This document shows positions 43,062-51,218 of a stretch of 64,000 bases of DNA, one piece after another. The notes beneath the pieces were generated by a model that did no database searches, was not told the origin of the DNA, and saw only the letters and a list, made by a program, of their open reading frames with translations. Source of the DNA: Candidatus Undinarchaeales archaeon (GTDB lineage: Archaea; SpSt-1190; JASMDC01); assembly GCA_030753015.1 (NCBI GenBank), contig JASMDC010000013.1, forward strand, positions 1-64,000, given 5' to 3'. How positions within the stretch are numbered: the first letter of the stretch is position 1; every line of letters begins with the position of its first letter. A program made the position numbers and the translations under genes.

Positions 43062-43733
43062 CTACTTCATCCGCATGAGCCGGGCAGTGCGTCTGCGCCA
43101 CTCCTTGTCGACTTCTCTGAGCTCCTGCTGGCACTTTTTCACGAGCTCTTCAATGCGCCTTCGCTTGACGTACTTCATGTAGTAGGGCAGTATGTGCTTG
43201 AGCACGGGATTGCGCTGCCAGATGAGCTCGAAGTCCATGTCCACGTACCAGGTGGTCCAGATGGCATAGGGGCCCGTGGGGGGCTCGCCATCGAGCCAGC
43301 CAACTCCCGGCGGGAAGGGCCGGTCCGGGATCCACAGGGTAAGGTACGGGATGCGGATCTGGGAGAACATATAGTCCTCCTCGCGCAGCATGATTCCGCC
43401 GTGGAGGATGATGTCGCGCACCCGTCGTGTGGCGAGGAAGAAGAAGTTCTCCATGATGCGGAACCCGCGCTCCTTCATGAGCTGGATGAAGGTATCCTCC
43501 ACTTCGGGAAAGAGCTTGCCCACGTAGGTGAGCTCGAAGTTCTTTACCGCCACCTTGGACCAGCGGCCCGTGCGTCCACCTGTGCCGAAGGCGTCCACCC
43601 ACGCCGGGTTCTGGCGCGAGCTGTAGATACCACCCCCGACAAACTCGGAGTCCTCCTCCTGCAGCAGCCCCATGAGGGTGGCGCCACGGGGGACCATCAC
43701 GTCCGGCATGCCCACGGGAAGGTTAATCGCCAT
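43062..43733 (-). CDS. Hypothetical protein, second gene of a two-gene operon
   Basis: 223 aa; ATG 43733 begins one base after the TGA of the 643-aa gene, so the two are translated together. It is Trp-, Tyr- and Pro-rich (IWTTWYVDMDFELIWQRNP), with hydrophobic patches but no clear TM, and ends in a basic, helical stretch (VKRRRIEELVKKCQQELREV). The start MAINLPVGMPDVMVPRG lacks a signal peptide. I do not recognise the family. Its tight coupling suggests a subunit that binds the upstream membrane protein, perhaps at the membrane face. Confidence 0.75.
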   Translation of the reverse strand: MAINLPVGMPDVMVPRGATLMGLLQEEDSEFVGGGIYSSRQNPAWVDAFGTGGRTGRWSKVAVKNFELTYVGKLFPEVEDTFIQLMKERGFRIMENFFFLATRRVRDIILHGGIMLREEDYMFSQIRIPYLTLWIPDRPFPPGVGWLDGEPPTGPYAIWTTWYVDMDFELIWQRNPVLKHILPYYMKYVKRRRIEELVKKCQQELREVDKEWRRRTARLMRMK

Positions 43734-43734
43734 C

Positions 43735-45666
43735 TCAGTGCCTCCCCTGCTGTTGTGGTGGGTTCAGATCGAACTTGAAGGCCCCTCTCCAGGCCTCCTG
43801 CATGGCCGCGGTGAAGATGGGCTGCATCTCGAAGAGCAGCGCGTACATAGCCCTCCGGCGCCGGCTGGAGAAGAGCCCGCCGAACATACCGCGGAACCTT
43901 CCGTACCGGTCGATGGGGGGCGCGTCACCGCCGTATGAGAGGCCGAAACCCTTTGGATAGAGCCCGAAGGTCGCCAGGACATCGACGACCGAGTACCACG
44001 ACTCGGCGATGCCCCGGCGGAGGGGTTCGAAGAGGCTCTCGACCCGTTCCACCTGCTTGATGACGATTCCGTCGTTGACGTGCGCGGGATCGAAGCGGAA
44101 TAGCTCGTCCAACCACCCGAACGTGATGAAGTTCACTATCCAGGGAAGCCCTTTACCGAACACCGCATCGAGGATGCCGCCCTCATGGGCGTGCCCGTGG
44201 TCTTCCGTCTCGCCGTACTCCTCGTCCTCGAGGTCCCCCTCGTCCTCCTCGAGCTCTCTTAGCCATTTGGGCTTCTTCTTCTTGTTGAATAGCTTGTTGC
44301 CATAATCGATGGTCTCCCAAGGCGAGAAGCCCGAGGCCTTGTTGAGCCAGTACATGAGGAACGCGTGGGACCGTGCCCGCTTTGCGGGGATGCGCTGGCA
44401 GAACACGGTGGGATCGCCACGCCACCAGACGTTGAATGACGCCCATGAGATCACGTTCGCGAGGCGCTCGACCTCCACGATGCCTATGTAGCTCCACGTC
44501 CTCACCCTGCCCCAGAGGAAGGGGGTCCCGGGTTCGGAGTACACGACCATGGCACGCTCGACGAGGATCTTCCACATTGGTTTCCAGAAGTGCCACATGG
44601 GCTGGCAGAAGAGGAAGTATGCAGTGTACCTTACACGAGGCACCCACTCGATCTGTTCTCTCACTACCCCTTCCATCTGGCCCTTCTCGCTGGTCCTCTG
44701 GAACTCGTTGAACGTGTCGATGCGGATCTTCTCAGCGGCCGCGATGTGCCGGGCCGCCCACATCTTGTAGGACCGTAGGTTGGCCAGCTGGAGCGACATG
44801 TTCTTGTGGATCTCCGTCTTGAGGCGGTGGAGCATCTGATAGTAGTTGATCTTCCAATGGAGGTACTCCTGTAGCTTTCGTTTGAGCACTGCCGCCACTG
44901 CGGGATTGATCTTCTTGTTCTTCACCAGATCGTCCACGCTCTTATAGTCCTGGACCCGGTAGAACCACATCATCACCCCCCGGAAGGTCTCCACAGGTTT
45001 CCCACCGGTCGCGCGTCCGGTCGCGAGGGCTGAGATGCTGGCGTTACCACCGTACTCGTCGATGAAGATACCCCGCACGAACTCCTCCTTCGGTCCCGTG
45101 AGGCATGCTGTTGATACTTCCTCAGACCACTCCTCCACGTTTCCGACGTCGACCTTTCGCCGGTCAGTGACCTCGTTGAAGGTGCGGAGGTTGTCCTCGA
45201 ACACCCCGAGCCTCTCATCGATCTTCTGCTGGTCGGCCCGGAGGTTGTACACAGCGGTCTGGACGGACTGGATGGTAGAAAGGAGCTGCTGGGCGCTGCG
45301 GCGCTGGTAATCCTGGCGCGAGAGGAGTTCGCCGGCCGTACGTGACATGGGCGTGGCGTAGAACGCCTCGTCTAGGATGAAGCCGCCCCAGTAAGTACCC
45401 TCCGAGAAGAGCTGCTCGTGGCAGGCGTTGATCTGTTGGTAGGCGTACTCGATGGCCTTGAAGAGGTCCACATCGGTCCGCATGGCGATCTCAAGGATGA
45501 TGAACCACGAGAATGAGGTCAGGCCGAGGTAGTTCATGAGGTCGTCCACGGACACGGGTTTGCGCTCCTTGAACAGGTCCACGAACTGCTTTTCGGCGGC
45601 CTTGAGGAGCAATAGCTCTCTCCAGGTCTCGTAGAGAATGATCATCACGATGATGAACAAGCCCAC
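43735..45666 (-). CDS. Hypothetical membrane-anchored protein, first gene of the operon
   Basis: 643 aa from GTG 45666, or about 659 aa if translation begins at ATT 45714, which has GAGGGGTGA 12 nt upstream and completes an N-terminal TM helix (IDIAALLLFGAKYIGVVGLFIIVMIILY). No ATG, GTG or TTG lies between the upstream TGA and 45666. After the TM come helical segments with coiled-coil character (about 115-180 and 270-320), an aromatic-rich region (FCQPMWHFWKPMWKILVE), an acidic patch EDEGDLEDEEYGE, and a C-terminal basic SSRRRRAMYALL. No family recognised. The downstream 223-aa partner is equally aromatic-rich. Diverges from the 511-aa gene with a palindrome between. Confidence 0.75.
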   Translation of the reverse strand: MGLFIIVMIILYETWRELLLLKAAEKQFVDLFKERKPVSVDDLMNYLGLTSFSWFIILEIAMRTDVDLFKAIEYAYQQINACHEQLFSEGTYWGGFILDEAFYATPMSRTAGELLSRQDYQRRSAQQLLSTIQSVQTAVYNLRADQQKIDERLGVFEDNLRTFNEVTDRRKVDVGNVEEWSEEVSTACLTGPKEEFVRGIFIDEYGGNASISALATGRATGGKPVETFRGVMMWFYRVQDYKSVDDLVKNKKINPAVAAVLKRKLQEYLHWKINYYQMLHRLKTEIHKNMSLQLANLRSYKMWAARHIAAAEKIRIDTFNEFQRTSEKGQMEGVVREQIEWVPRVRYTAYFLFCQPMWHFWKPMWKILVERAMVVYSEPGTPFLWGRVRTWSYIGIVEVERLANVISWASFNVWWRGDPTVFCQRIPAKRARSHAFLMYWLNKASGFSPWETIDYGNKLFNKKKKPKWLRELEEDEGDLEDEEYGETEDHGHAHEGGILDAVFGKGLPWIVNFITFGWLDELFRFDPAHVNDGIVIKQVERVESLFEPLRRGIAESWYSVVDVLATFGLYPKGFGLSYGGDAPPIDRYGRFRGMFGGLFSSRRRRAMYALLFEMQPIFTAAMQEAWRGAFKFDLNPPQQQGRH

Positions 45667-45726
45667 TACACCGATATACTTCGCACCGAAGAGTAGAAGT
45701 GCTGCGATATCAATGGCCGTTGTAGG

Positions 45727-45735
45727 TCACCCCTC
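45727..45735 (-). promoter_or_regulatory. Ribosome site that bears on an unusual start
   Basis: GAGGGGTGA on the minus strand lies 12 nt before ATT 45714 but 60 nt before GTG 45666. Its position argues for a non-canonical ATT start, or for a leader with a distal GTG. Confidence 0.4.
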
Positions 45736-45777
45736 TGTAGTAACTAGTCGCGTCGTTGGTATAAGTACCACTCAACT

Positions 45778-45796
45778 TTTACACTATCAGTGTAAA
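45778..45796. promoter_or_regulatory. Palindromic operator-like site between divergent genes
   Basis: TTTACACT-atc-AGTGTAAA is a perfect 8-bp inverted repeat with 3-bp centre. It lies just upstream of the TATA box at 45811-45818 and between two divergent genes, where a dimeric regulator could control both. Confidence 0.5.
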
Positions 45797-45810
45797 GTGT
45801 ATATGAATGC

Positions 45811-45818
45811 TTATATAT
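45811..45818 (+). promoter_or_regulatory. TATA box of the 511-aa gene
   Basis: ttatatat lies about 26 nt before ATG 45841, indicating leaderless transcription. Confidence 0.6.
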
Positions 45819-45840
45819 CTATTACGCCATTTGTATACAC

Positions 45841-47376
45841 ATGGCGCGTCTAGACCCCCGGATCCTGCACCAATTACGCATAACGGGATCTATCTTCGTG
45901 AACAATGTGGAGAACAGGAACGAAGCCCGACTGCTCGTGATCAGGCATGTCCATGAGCATCCGGGGATAACCGTTGACGACCTGTACACCGCCCTGAAGC
46001 GTGAGCTCCACCCCCTCTGGGTGCGCTCGCCCAAGGACCTGGAGACCCATGTGCTCCGACGACTGTCCCAGCACGTGATCGAGATCGTCGACGCCTCAGG
46101 GACGCGGAAGGAACGCGATCCAGAGATCGGAGAGGTGTTGCGTATCAGGGGGAACGACCACCTGAGCATCGAGCCCGAATTCACTGCAACCCTCCGGCCC
46201 GAGGAGCGCCCTGCCGATCCATCACGGGCCGCGACCTCCCTGCAGGCCTTGCAGGCAGCCACGCTCGAGGCAGAGGGGCGCCTCTCGTTCTGTGATGGGC
46301 TCTTGACCCTCCTCGAGCTCGACCTGTACCATTATAGCAAGTCGTTCCACATCCGGTACGAGGACATGCGACCGCTCTTGGATAAGCTACGATCGGCAGG
46401 TTCCCTGGCGGACCCCGACCTCGGCCTGGAAGGATTCAGCGAGATCATGCGCCCCGAATCGGAGGCGCGGTTCCTGAGAGCCTGCGCCGAGGGGGTCCAT
46501 TACCTCAACCATACCCTCAAGGTCGAACGTCGATTGACCGTTGAGGAGCGGTCCCATGTCGAGGAGGAAGCGCGGGCCATCGCCGAGATGGCGGGCGAGG
46601 CCTTCACTGCCCTGAACGCACACCTCGAGGATAATCTCCAGCTGCGGTTGCGCACGTTCTCTAGATGCGAGTGCGTGCTCGCGCTCTCAGCATATACCGC
46701 GACACTTGCTCATATGGGCGAGGAGAAGGAGAGGATCGAGACGGCGAACCAGCTCCTCAGGCGCCTGGCCGACATGCTCGTCCTCGACGTGAAGGGGAAG
46801 ACCTTTCACTACATAGATACTATCGAGCGGAAGGAGACGCTCGTGAACGACCGGGCACCGTACCTCATGGCACTCGCCACCATCGCGCTCTCGGCCTCCG
46901 TCCCCGCCTTCCATCGGGACGGTGATGAGGGACGGGTGTTCGAATGCGAGCGCACTGTCACCAAAGCACTCCATGAGCTCGCGGCCATCGGGACCGACGA
47001 ACTCGAGGGGATGAGCGATGACGAGGCCGCTGCCGAGCGGTTCGGTTTCGGCTACGGGAAGGTAATGGTCCCCCATCCCGGTCTCGCGCTCGTCCTGGCC
47101 GCCGTAAGCGGTGCCATGACGGACCCGCCCCCGGGGGCGGATAGGGAGAGCGATCCTGAGCTCATCGAGGCGTTGGAAGAGCTCCAGCTCGTAGGGTACC
47201 CCCTGCTCCTCGACCTACGAGGGGAGGACGGCATGTGGGAGGACAAGAACGGGGCGGCCGTGGTACCATTCACCGCGATGGCGATGCGTGCGCTCACTCT
47301 CCGTTCCGATCTCCTCGATGCCAGAGAGGTGGCCACTGCCATCAGCAGCTCGGTGGAGACTAACGAGGAGAACTAA
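45841..47376 (+). CDS. Hypothetical helical protein with N-terminal helix-turn-helix-like region
   Basis: 511 aa, ATG 45841. The first 85 residues look like a winged-helix fold (RNEARLLVIRHVHEHPGITVDDLYTALKRELHP, then LETHVLRRLSQHVIEIVD; cited here by parts). The remaining 400 residues are almost all helical and Leu/Glu/Ala-rich, with no TM. It is therefore a candidate DNA-binding or scaffold protein; the palindrome just upstream could be its own operator. No family recognised. It converges on a metallophosphoesterase gene with 5 bases between stops. Confidence 0.65.
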   Translation: MARLDPRILHQLRITGSIFVNNVENRNEARLLVIRHVHEHPGITVDDLYTALKRELHPLWVRSPKDLETHVLRRLSQHVIEIVDASGTRKERDPEIGEVLRIRGNDHLSIEPEFTATLRPEERPADPSRAATSLQALQAATLEAEGRLSFCDGLLTLLELDLYHYSKSFHIRYEDMRPLLDKLRSAGSLADPDLGLEGFSEIMRPESEARFLRACAEGVHYLNHTLKVERRLTVEERSHVEEEARAIAEMAGEAFTALNAHLEDNLQLRLRTFSRCECVLALSAYTATLAHMGEEKERIETANQLLRRLADMLVLDVKGKTFHYIDTIERKETLVNDRAPYLMALATIALSASVPAFHRDGDEGRVFECERTVTKALHELAAIGTDELEGMSDDEAAAERFGFGYGKVMVPHPGLALVLAAVSGAMTDPPPGADRESDPELIEALEELQLVGYPLLLDLRGEDGMWEDKNGAAVVPFTAMAMRALTLRSDLLDAREVATAISSSVETNEEN

Positions 47377-47381
47377 AGGAC

Positions 47382-48488
47382 CTATACCTCGAACCTGTTC
47401 GCATCGATCTCCTGCCCGAGCTCGAGCAGGGCACCACCACAACCGATGGCGTCCCACCGAGGCCCGGCGACATACTCCCGTGCGAACGGATCACGGTAGG
47501 TCCGCAGGTTCATGATCGGATTCTCCATCATCCGCAACTGCCCGGGATTGACCACGGGAGTGCCCTCGAGATAGGTCACACCGACGCACGAGTGGACGTG
47601 TCCGCAGCCGACCACGGCCGTCGCCGAACGCTGCGCGAACTTGGCCACCATCTTCGAGCCCACGAAGAACACCTTGAACTTTTCCTCGTCCTCGGTATCA
47701 CTGAGGATACCGATATCGGCACCGGAGTGGTAAGGCGGGATATGCGAGAGCAGGATTATACGCCGCCCTTCCGCTTTACGGTAGGCACGAAGAAGAAGTC
47801 GGCCGTACTCCTCCTCGGAATACTCCAGGCGAGGGGCGTTCTGGGTCAGGACCTGCGTGTGGAATGTATTGAGGTAGTAGGATTCCCAGGGGATGAGCGA
47901 AGTGGGGAGCCCCGCGGGTACCAGTTCCACTACACGCCCGAGCCCAACGACTGCCAGGTCGTTGCTGAGGGGGACGGCCCGTCCATGAGCATGGACGATG
48001 TTCGGATGGTCCTCGCCCACCTCCTCGACCATACGCTCGGCATTGAAGTAGTCCTGCTCACCCAGCACGATGACCACTGGCTGCTTCCTGATGGTCGTGA
48101 GGACGTCAAGAACGTCCCGGAGGCTCCGGCGTGTGAAATCCTTGAAGTCCGGGTCGTTCCGCCCACGCTCGATGAGTCCCTCGACCCATATGACGCGTTC
48201 CGTTTCCACAGGACGCTCCCCCTTCACGTCCTTCACGTACTCCTCGAACCGCAGGTGTTCGTCCTGCGTCACCTTAAAGGGGAAGTAACCTCGCTCCCTG
48301 AGCGTGTCGCGCTCCTTCTCAGTGGCGTCCGGGGCCACGGGCCAGACGGCACGGGAGCCGACGTCCCCGGCCACAAGGAAGGCGTCCGCCTTGCGCGATA
48401 GATGGAACCGCACGGCTCTGCGCGTGTTCTCCACGTCACCATGGATGTCGGCGACAAGCACCGCCCGGTATCTATGCGTCTTCGACAT
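47382..48488 (-). CDS. Calcineurin-like metallophosphoesterase
   Basis: 368 aa. Metal-site motifs in order: DIHGD near the N-terminus, VAGDVG, VLGEQDY in place of the usual GNHD, LLSHIPPY, and GCGHVHS. These define the two-metal phosphoesterase fold acting on nucleotides or phosphoproteins. Asn of GNHD is replaced by Glu-Gln. ATG 48488 overlaps the end of the upstream paralog by 17 nt. Substrate is unknown. The mid-region insertion (about 60-130) is shared with the paralog, so both belong to one subfamily. Confidence 0.85.
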   Translation of the reverse strand: MSKTHRYRAVLVADIHGDVENTRRAVRFHLSRKADAFLVAGDVGSRAVWPVAPDATEKERDTLRERGYFPFKVTQDEHLRFEEYVKDVKGERPVETERVIWVEGLIERGRNDPDFKDFTRRSLRDVLDVLTTIRKQPVVIVLGEQDYFNAERMVEEVGEDHPNIVHAHGRAVPLSNDLAVVGLGRVVELVPAGLPTSLIPWESYYLNTFHTQVLTQNAPRLEYSEEEYGRLLLRAYRKAEGRRIILLSHIPPYHSGADIGILSDTEDEEKFKVFFVGSKMVAKFAQRSATAVVGCGHVHSCVGVTYLEGTPVVNPGQLRMMENPIMNLRTYRDPFAREYVAGPRWDAIGCGGALLELGQEIDANRFEV

Positions 48489-49581
48489 GCTCGGTCACGA
48501 TGATGGGGGAAGCGCGGACATCCCGCCCCTCTACCTCTGCGATTGCGGCCATTCCACCCATGGGTTCCCAGATGGCTACGGGGACGTATGACGTAGCAAT
48601 CTCGTCCACCACGTTGCGTACGTTGTACAGAGGGCGCTCGAGGCCGGCGAGCTGCCCCGTGTTGACGACCAGCGTCTCACCGATGCGCGTGAGTCCCGTG
48701 CAGGCGCGGATGTGGCCGGTATTAACGAGGAGGGTTTCGTCACGCATGGCGTACGTACGCACGGCGGACGATCCCGTAGGATGCACCTGTCCCTCTTTTG
48801 AAACCACAAGATCGGCCCCCGATGCGAAGGGCGGCGTGTGGCTGAGGAGCAGGACTGGACGTCCTTTTGCCTTCTTGTAGCCCAGCCCGAGGAGCCGACC
48901 GGCCTCTCCCTCCGCGATCTCGTTATGCCCCACGGATTTGTGGACCTTTGGCCTTGAGCGCTCGTGTCCGGCGAAGAACGAAGCGGGGCTCTTGGTGAAG
49001 AGGGTCTCCACCACCTCGGAGCTGTCGGTGGCCACGACCCGGCCGAGGCCAACGACGGCAAGGTCGCCGAGGTCAGCACAATCCCCATGGATGAGCTTGA
49101 AAAGGGGCGTTCGCTCCCCAGTGGCCTCCATCAGGTCAGAGGCGCAATCGATGTCCCCGGAGCCGGGCACTATCAGGCAGGGGAGGTCGTTGTCGGCACA
49201 GAAGGTCTCGATCGTCTCGAGCACGGTGCTGAGCGATCGCTTACCGAAGTCTGATCCTTCGAGTTTGGTAGCACCCTCCTTGAACAAGCGGTCAAGGGAG
49301 TCCATGTCCTCTGCAGTGGCCTTCATGTCAAGGAAATCGTTGAACCGTCGAGCGAAACCGTCGAAGGTGGCGGCGTCCACAGAAAACGGCATGACCCCTC
49401 GTTGCTCGAGGAAAGCGCGGTCGCGATCGTCAGCTTCTGGATGGACGGGCCATGCTCGGTCGCCACCGAGGTCGCCGCTGACAAGCAGGCCGTCCACTCC
49501 AGTCTTCCTGCCCTCCTCGAGGACGTGTGAAAGGAAGAGACTGTCCCCGTGGACATTCGAGAGAAAAAGCAGCCGCGTCAT
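48472..49581 (-). CDS. Metallophosphoesterase paralog with altered metal ligands
   Basis: 369 aa. The start MTRLLFLSNVHGD at 49581 is preferred over ATG 49602 because a TATA box (49611-49618) lies 30 nt upstream. It aligns with its neighbour throughout but differs at key places: SNVHGD instead of DIHGD (first Asp to Asn), PGSGDID for GNHD, and TGHIRA for GHVHS (last His to Arg). LLSHTPPF is kept. The loss of two ligands suggests weak or no catalysis; it may bind the other copy as a regulatory partner. The two genes overlap by 17 nt. Confidence 0.8.
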   Translation of the reverse strand: MTRLLFLSNVHGDSLFLSHVLEEGRKTGVDGLLVSGDLGGDRAWPVHPEADDRDRAFLEQRGVMPFSVDAATFDGFARRFNDFLDMKATAEDMDSLDRLFKEGATKLEGSDFGKRSLSTVLETIETFCADNDLPCLIVPGSGDIDCASDLMEATGERTPLFKLIHGDCADLGDLAVVGLGRVVATDSSEVVETLFTKSPASFFAGHERSRPKVHKSVGHNEIAEGEAGRLLGLGYKKAKGRPVLLLSHTPPFASGADLVVSKEGQVHPTGSSAVRTYAMRDETLLVNTGHIRACTGLTRIGETLVVNTGQLAGLERPLYNVRNVVDEIATSYVPVAIWEPMGGMAAIAEVEGRDVRASPIIVTEHVEDA

Positions 49582-49610
49582 AGTGTTCAGTACCGTTATC
49601 ATAGGAAAAC

Positions 49611-49618
49611 TATAAAAA
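49611..49618. promoter_or_regulatory. Shared TATA element between divergent genes
   Basis: tataaaaa within ggaaaactataaaaacttcc, about 33 nt from each start (49581 minus, 49647 plus). It is the only AT-rich box in the 65-base gap. Confidence 0.5.
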
Positions 49619-49646
49619 CTTCCAACGGTGCTCCTTTCGTAAGGAA

Positions 49647-49868
49647 ATGGGACACGAAGAATTCATGTATATGAACTACCTCTTTGGCCTCGGACTTTTG
49701 GCCATCTTCATCTCGGTAGTCGTGAATTACTTCTCCACACCTATTTCGCTGCTCGTGGCCGCAATCCTTATACTCCTCATCTTCAAGGAGGTCATTACGC
49801 CGGAGTTCCCCGAGATCGACAAGTGGGATGCCGAGTCCGATCTCTACGAGGACTACCACAACTACTGA
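49647..49868 (+). CDS. Small two-TM membrane protein
   Basis: 73 aa. Two hydrophobic helices (about 10-28, YLFGLGLLAIFISVVVNYF, and 31-47, ISLLVAAILILLIFK) joined by a short turn, then an acidic tail (FPEIDKWDAESDLYEDYHNY). AAGGA lies just before ATG 49647. Family unknown. Followed after 10 bases by a soluble protein gene, forming a probable operon. Confidence 0.7.
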   Translation: MGHEEFMYMNYLFGLGLLAIFISVVVNYFSTPISLLVAAILILLIFKEVITPEFPEIDKWDAESDLYEDYHNY

Positions 49869-49878
49869 GGTCTTCGCC

Positions 49879-50346
49879 GTGAACGACGACGATCCGCTTA
49901 CAAGCTTACTAAGCCCGCTCTTCGAAGAGCCTGCTGAGCGAGAGGAACCAGTGATCGGCCCCATTCGCGATGACTTCGGGCCGGTCCTGCCTTCCGTCAT
50001 GGATGAGCCGACGTCCGCTCCCACGGACACGTGGATGTGGCCCATGCAGGACCCTCACCCCGAGGATATCGACCGTGAAGCGGACCTTCGCTCTCGTCTG
50101 GAGTTCATCCGCAAGGAGCTCCCCCCCGCCCAACGTCGGGAATGGATGCTGCGCCTGCTCAACCAGTTCTCCGACCTCTCCGAGGACAACGCCCTGTTCG
50201 GTGAGCTTAACAACTACATGCGCCTCACTCAGGAGGAGGAGCATGCCGCCGGCGAGTTCTGGGAACGTACACCGCAGGCCTGGGACCATCCCCACGGTGG
50301 TGACTACGAGGACAACAACACTCGTGACACATACAGGCTAGTGTGA
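49879..50346 (+). CDS. Hypothetical acidic soluble protein
   Basis: 155 aa from GTG 49879, 10 bases after the previous stop; an earlier ATG (49828) lies inside the upstream gene and gives a Thr-rich start that looks non-coding. The first 60 residues are Pro/Asp/Glu-rich and probably disordered; residues 70-125 are helical (LRSRLEFIRKELPPAQRREW, LLNQFSDLSEDNALF). Ends in an Asp/Asn/Tyr-rich tail. No domain recognised. Operon position suggests a cytoplasmic partner of the small membrane protein. Confidence 0.65.
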   Translation: MNDDDPLTSLLSPLFEEPAEREEPVIGPIRDDFGPVLPSVMDEPTSAPTDTWMWPMQDPHPEDIDREADLRSRLEFIRKELPPAQRREWMLRLLNQFSDLSEDNALFGELNNYMRLTQEEEHAAGEFWERTPQAWDHPHGGDYEDNNTRDTYRLV

Positions 50347-50380
50347 ACCTTTTTATCCAGTGAGGGGTCAATAGGAACCT

Positions 50381-50956
50381 ATGCGGCCTCAACTGGAGGA
50401 TGCTGACAAGGGCATGACAGGGCTCTTCGTCTATCCCGTTGTGCTACTGGCCGTGTTCTATCCTTTTCGGTTCACCCTTTCCATCGACGACATCGGCGTG
50501 GTCATCAATTCCACCCTCATGATAACTGCCATCCGCCTCGCTCCCCTTGGCCTCTACCTCTTCTTCTGCGAGATGCGCGTGTTCTTCGCCTTCCGCGCCG
50601 CCATGGACGATGGCCAGCGCACTCTTTCGATCCTGTTCGGTGCATTCTTGCTCCTCTCATGGATCCCCGTCATGTACGGCGCCCAGAGCCAGATTACCCT
50701 CAAGGTCGTTGAACCTGTTGCAGGTGAGGAGCCTCTGATCCAGGCATTGTTCGAGACATTCGCCTCCATAGCCACGGTCATGGCCGAGGGCACTATCCCT
50801 GCTTTCGCTTTCCTGGGCTTCGCGGCCTTGGTCAACGCCTTTACATCGATGATCGACCGCGACTCGGATCCCTATTACCAGATGTACCAGCTTTCTGAGC
50901 AAGAACGCAAGAGGCGGGACCGTCACCATGACGCTCGCATGGAGATTCACCTTTGA
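50381..50956 (+). CDS. Hypothetical membrane protein with about four TM helices
   Basis: 191 aa, ATG 50381, about 28 nt after TATA-like tttttatcc (50349-50356). Hydrophobic segments near 14-27, 44-65, 83-97 and 125-150 (TIPAFAFLGFAALVNAF). A charged C-terminus follows (SEQERKRRDRHHDARMEIHL). No family recognised and no transporter motif. It may belong with the two small genes before it. Confidence 0.7.
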   Translation: MRPQLEDADKGMTGLFVYPVVLLAVFYPFRFTLSIDDIGVVINSTLMITAIRLAPLGLYLFFCEMRVFFAFRAAMDDGQRTLSILFGAFLLLSWIPVMYGAQSQITLKVVEPVAGEEPLIQALFETFASIATVMAEGTIPAFAFLGFAALVNAFTSMIDRDSDPYYQMYQLSEQERKRRDRHHDARMEIHL

Positions 50957-51011
50957 AGGATCTGCCCCCGCTCGGGAAGAGTTTTTATTTCTAATCATCT
51001 AGTCACGGTCC

Positions 51012-51203
51012 ATGACCATCATCGAGAGCCCCATGAAGGACTTCGTGGTGCACATCTGTGCCAACTGCAGCGAGAAGGACGAGTGTGCGAAGTCGGAGAA
51101 GGACATGCTTACATGCTCCGACATCCTCGCCGCGCGCTCCCTGAGCTTCATCTCCAACTACCTCGCTGCCCAGATGCAGTTCTGCGCCGAGCAGTACAAA
51201 TAA
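51012..51203 (+). CDS. Small Cys-containing protein, 63 aa
   Basis: ATG 51012 lies about 26 nt after TATA-like gtttttat (50983-50990). Five Cys occur in HICANCSEKDECAKSEKDMLTCSDI and near the end (MQFCAEQYK), enough for a small metal site (CxxC and two further Cys). The latter half is helical. Family unknown; possible zinc-binding regulator. Followed after 15 bases by a methyltransferase gene. Confidence 0.65.
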   Translation: MTIIESPMKDFVVHICANCSEKDECAKSEKDMLTCSDILAARSLSFISNYLAAQMQFCAEQYK

Positions 51204-51218
51204 ACAGATCGGTCCCCC

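Noticed and set aside
49828..49878. ATG start at 49828 for the 155-aa protein
   Set aside because: This part overlaps the preceding membrane-protein gene and encodes a Thr run; GTG 49879 just after the upstream stop is simpler.
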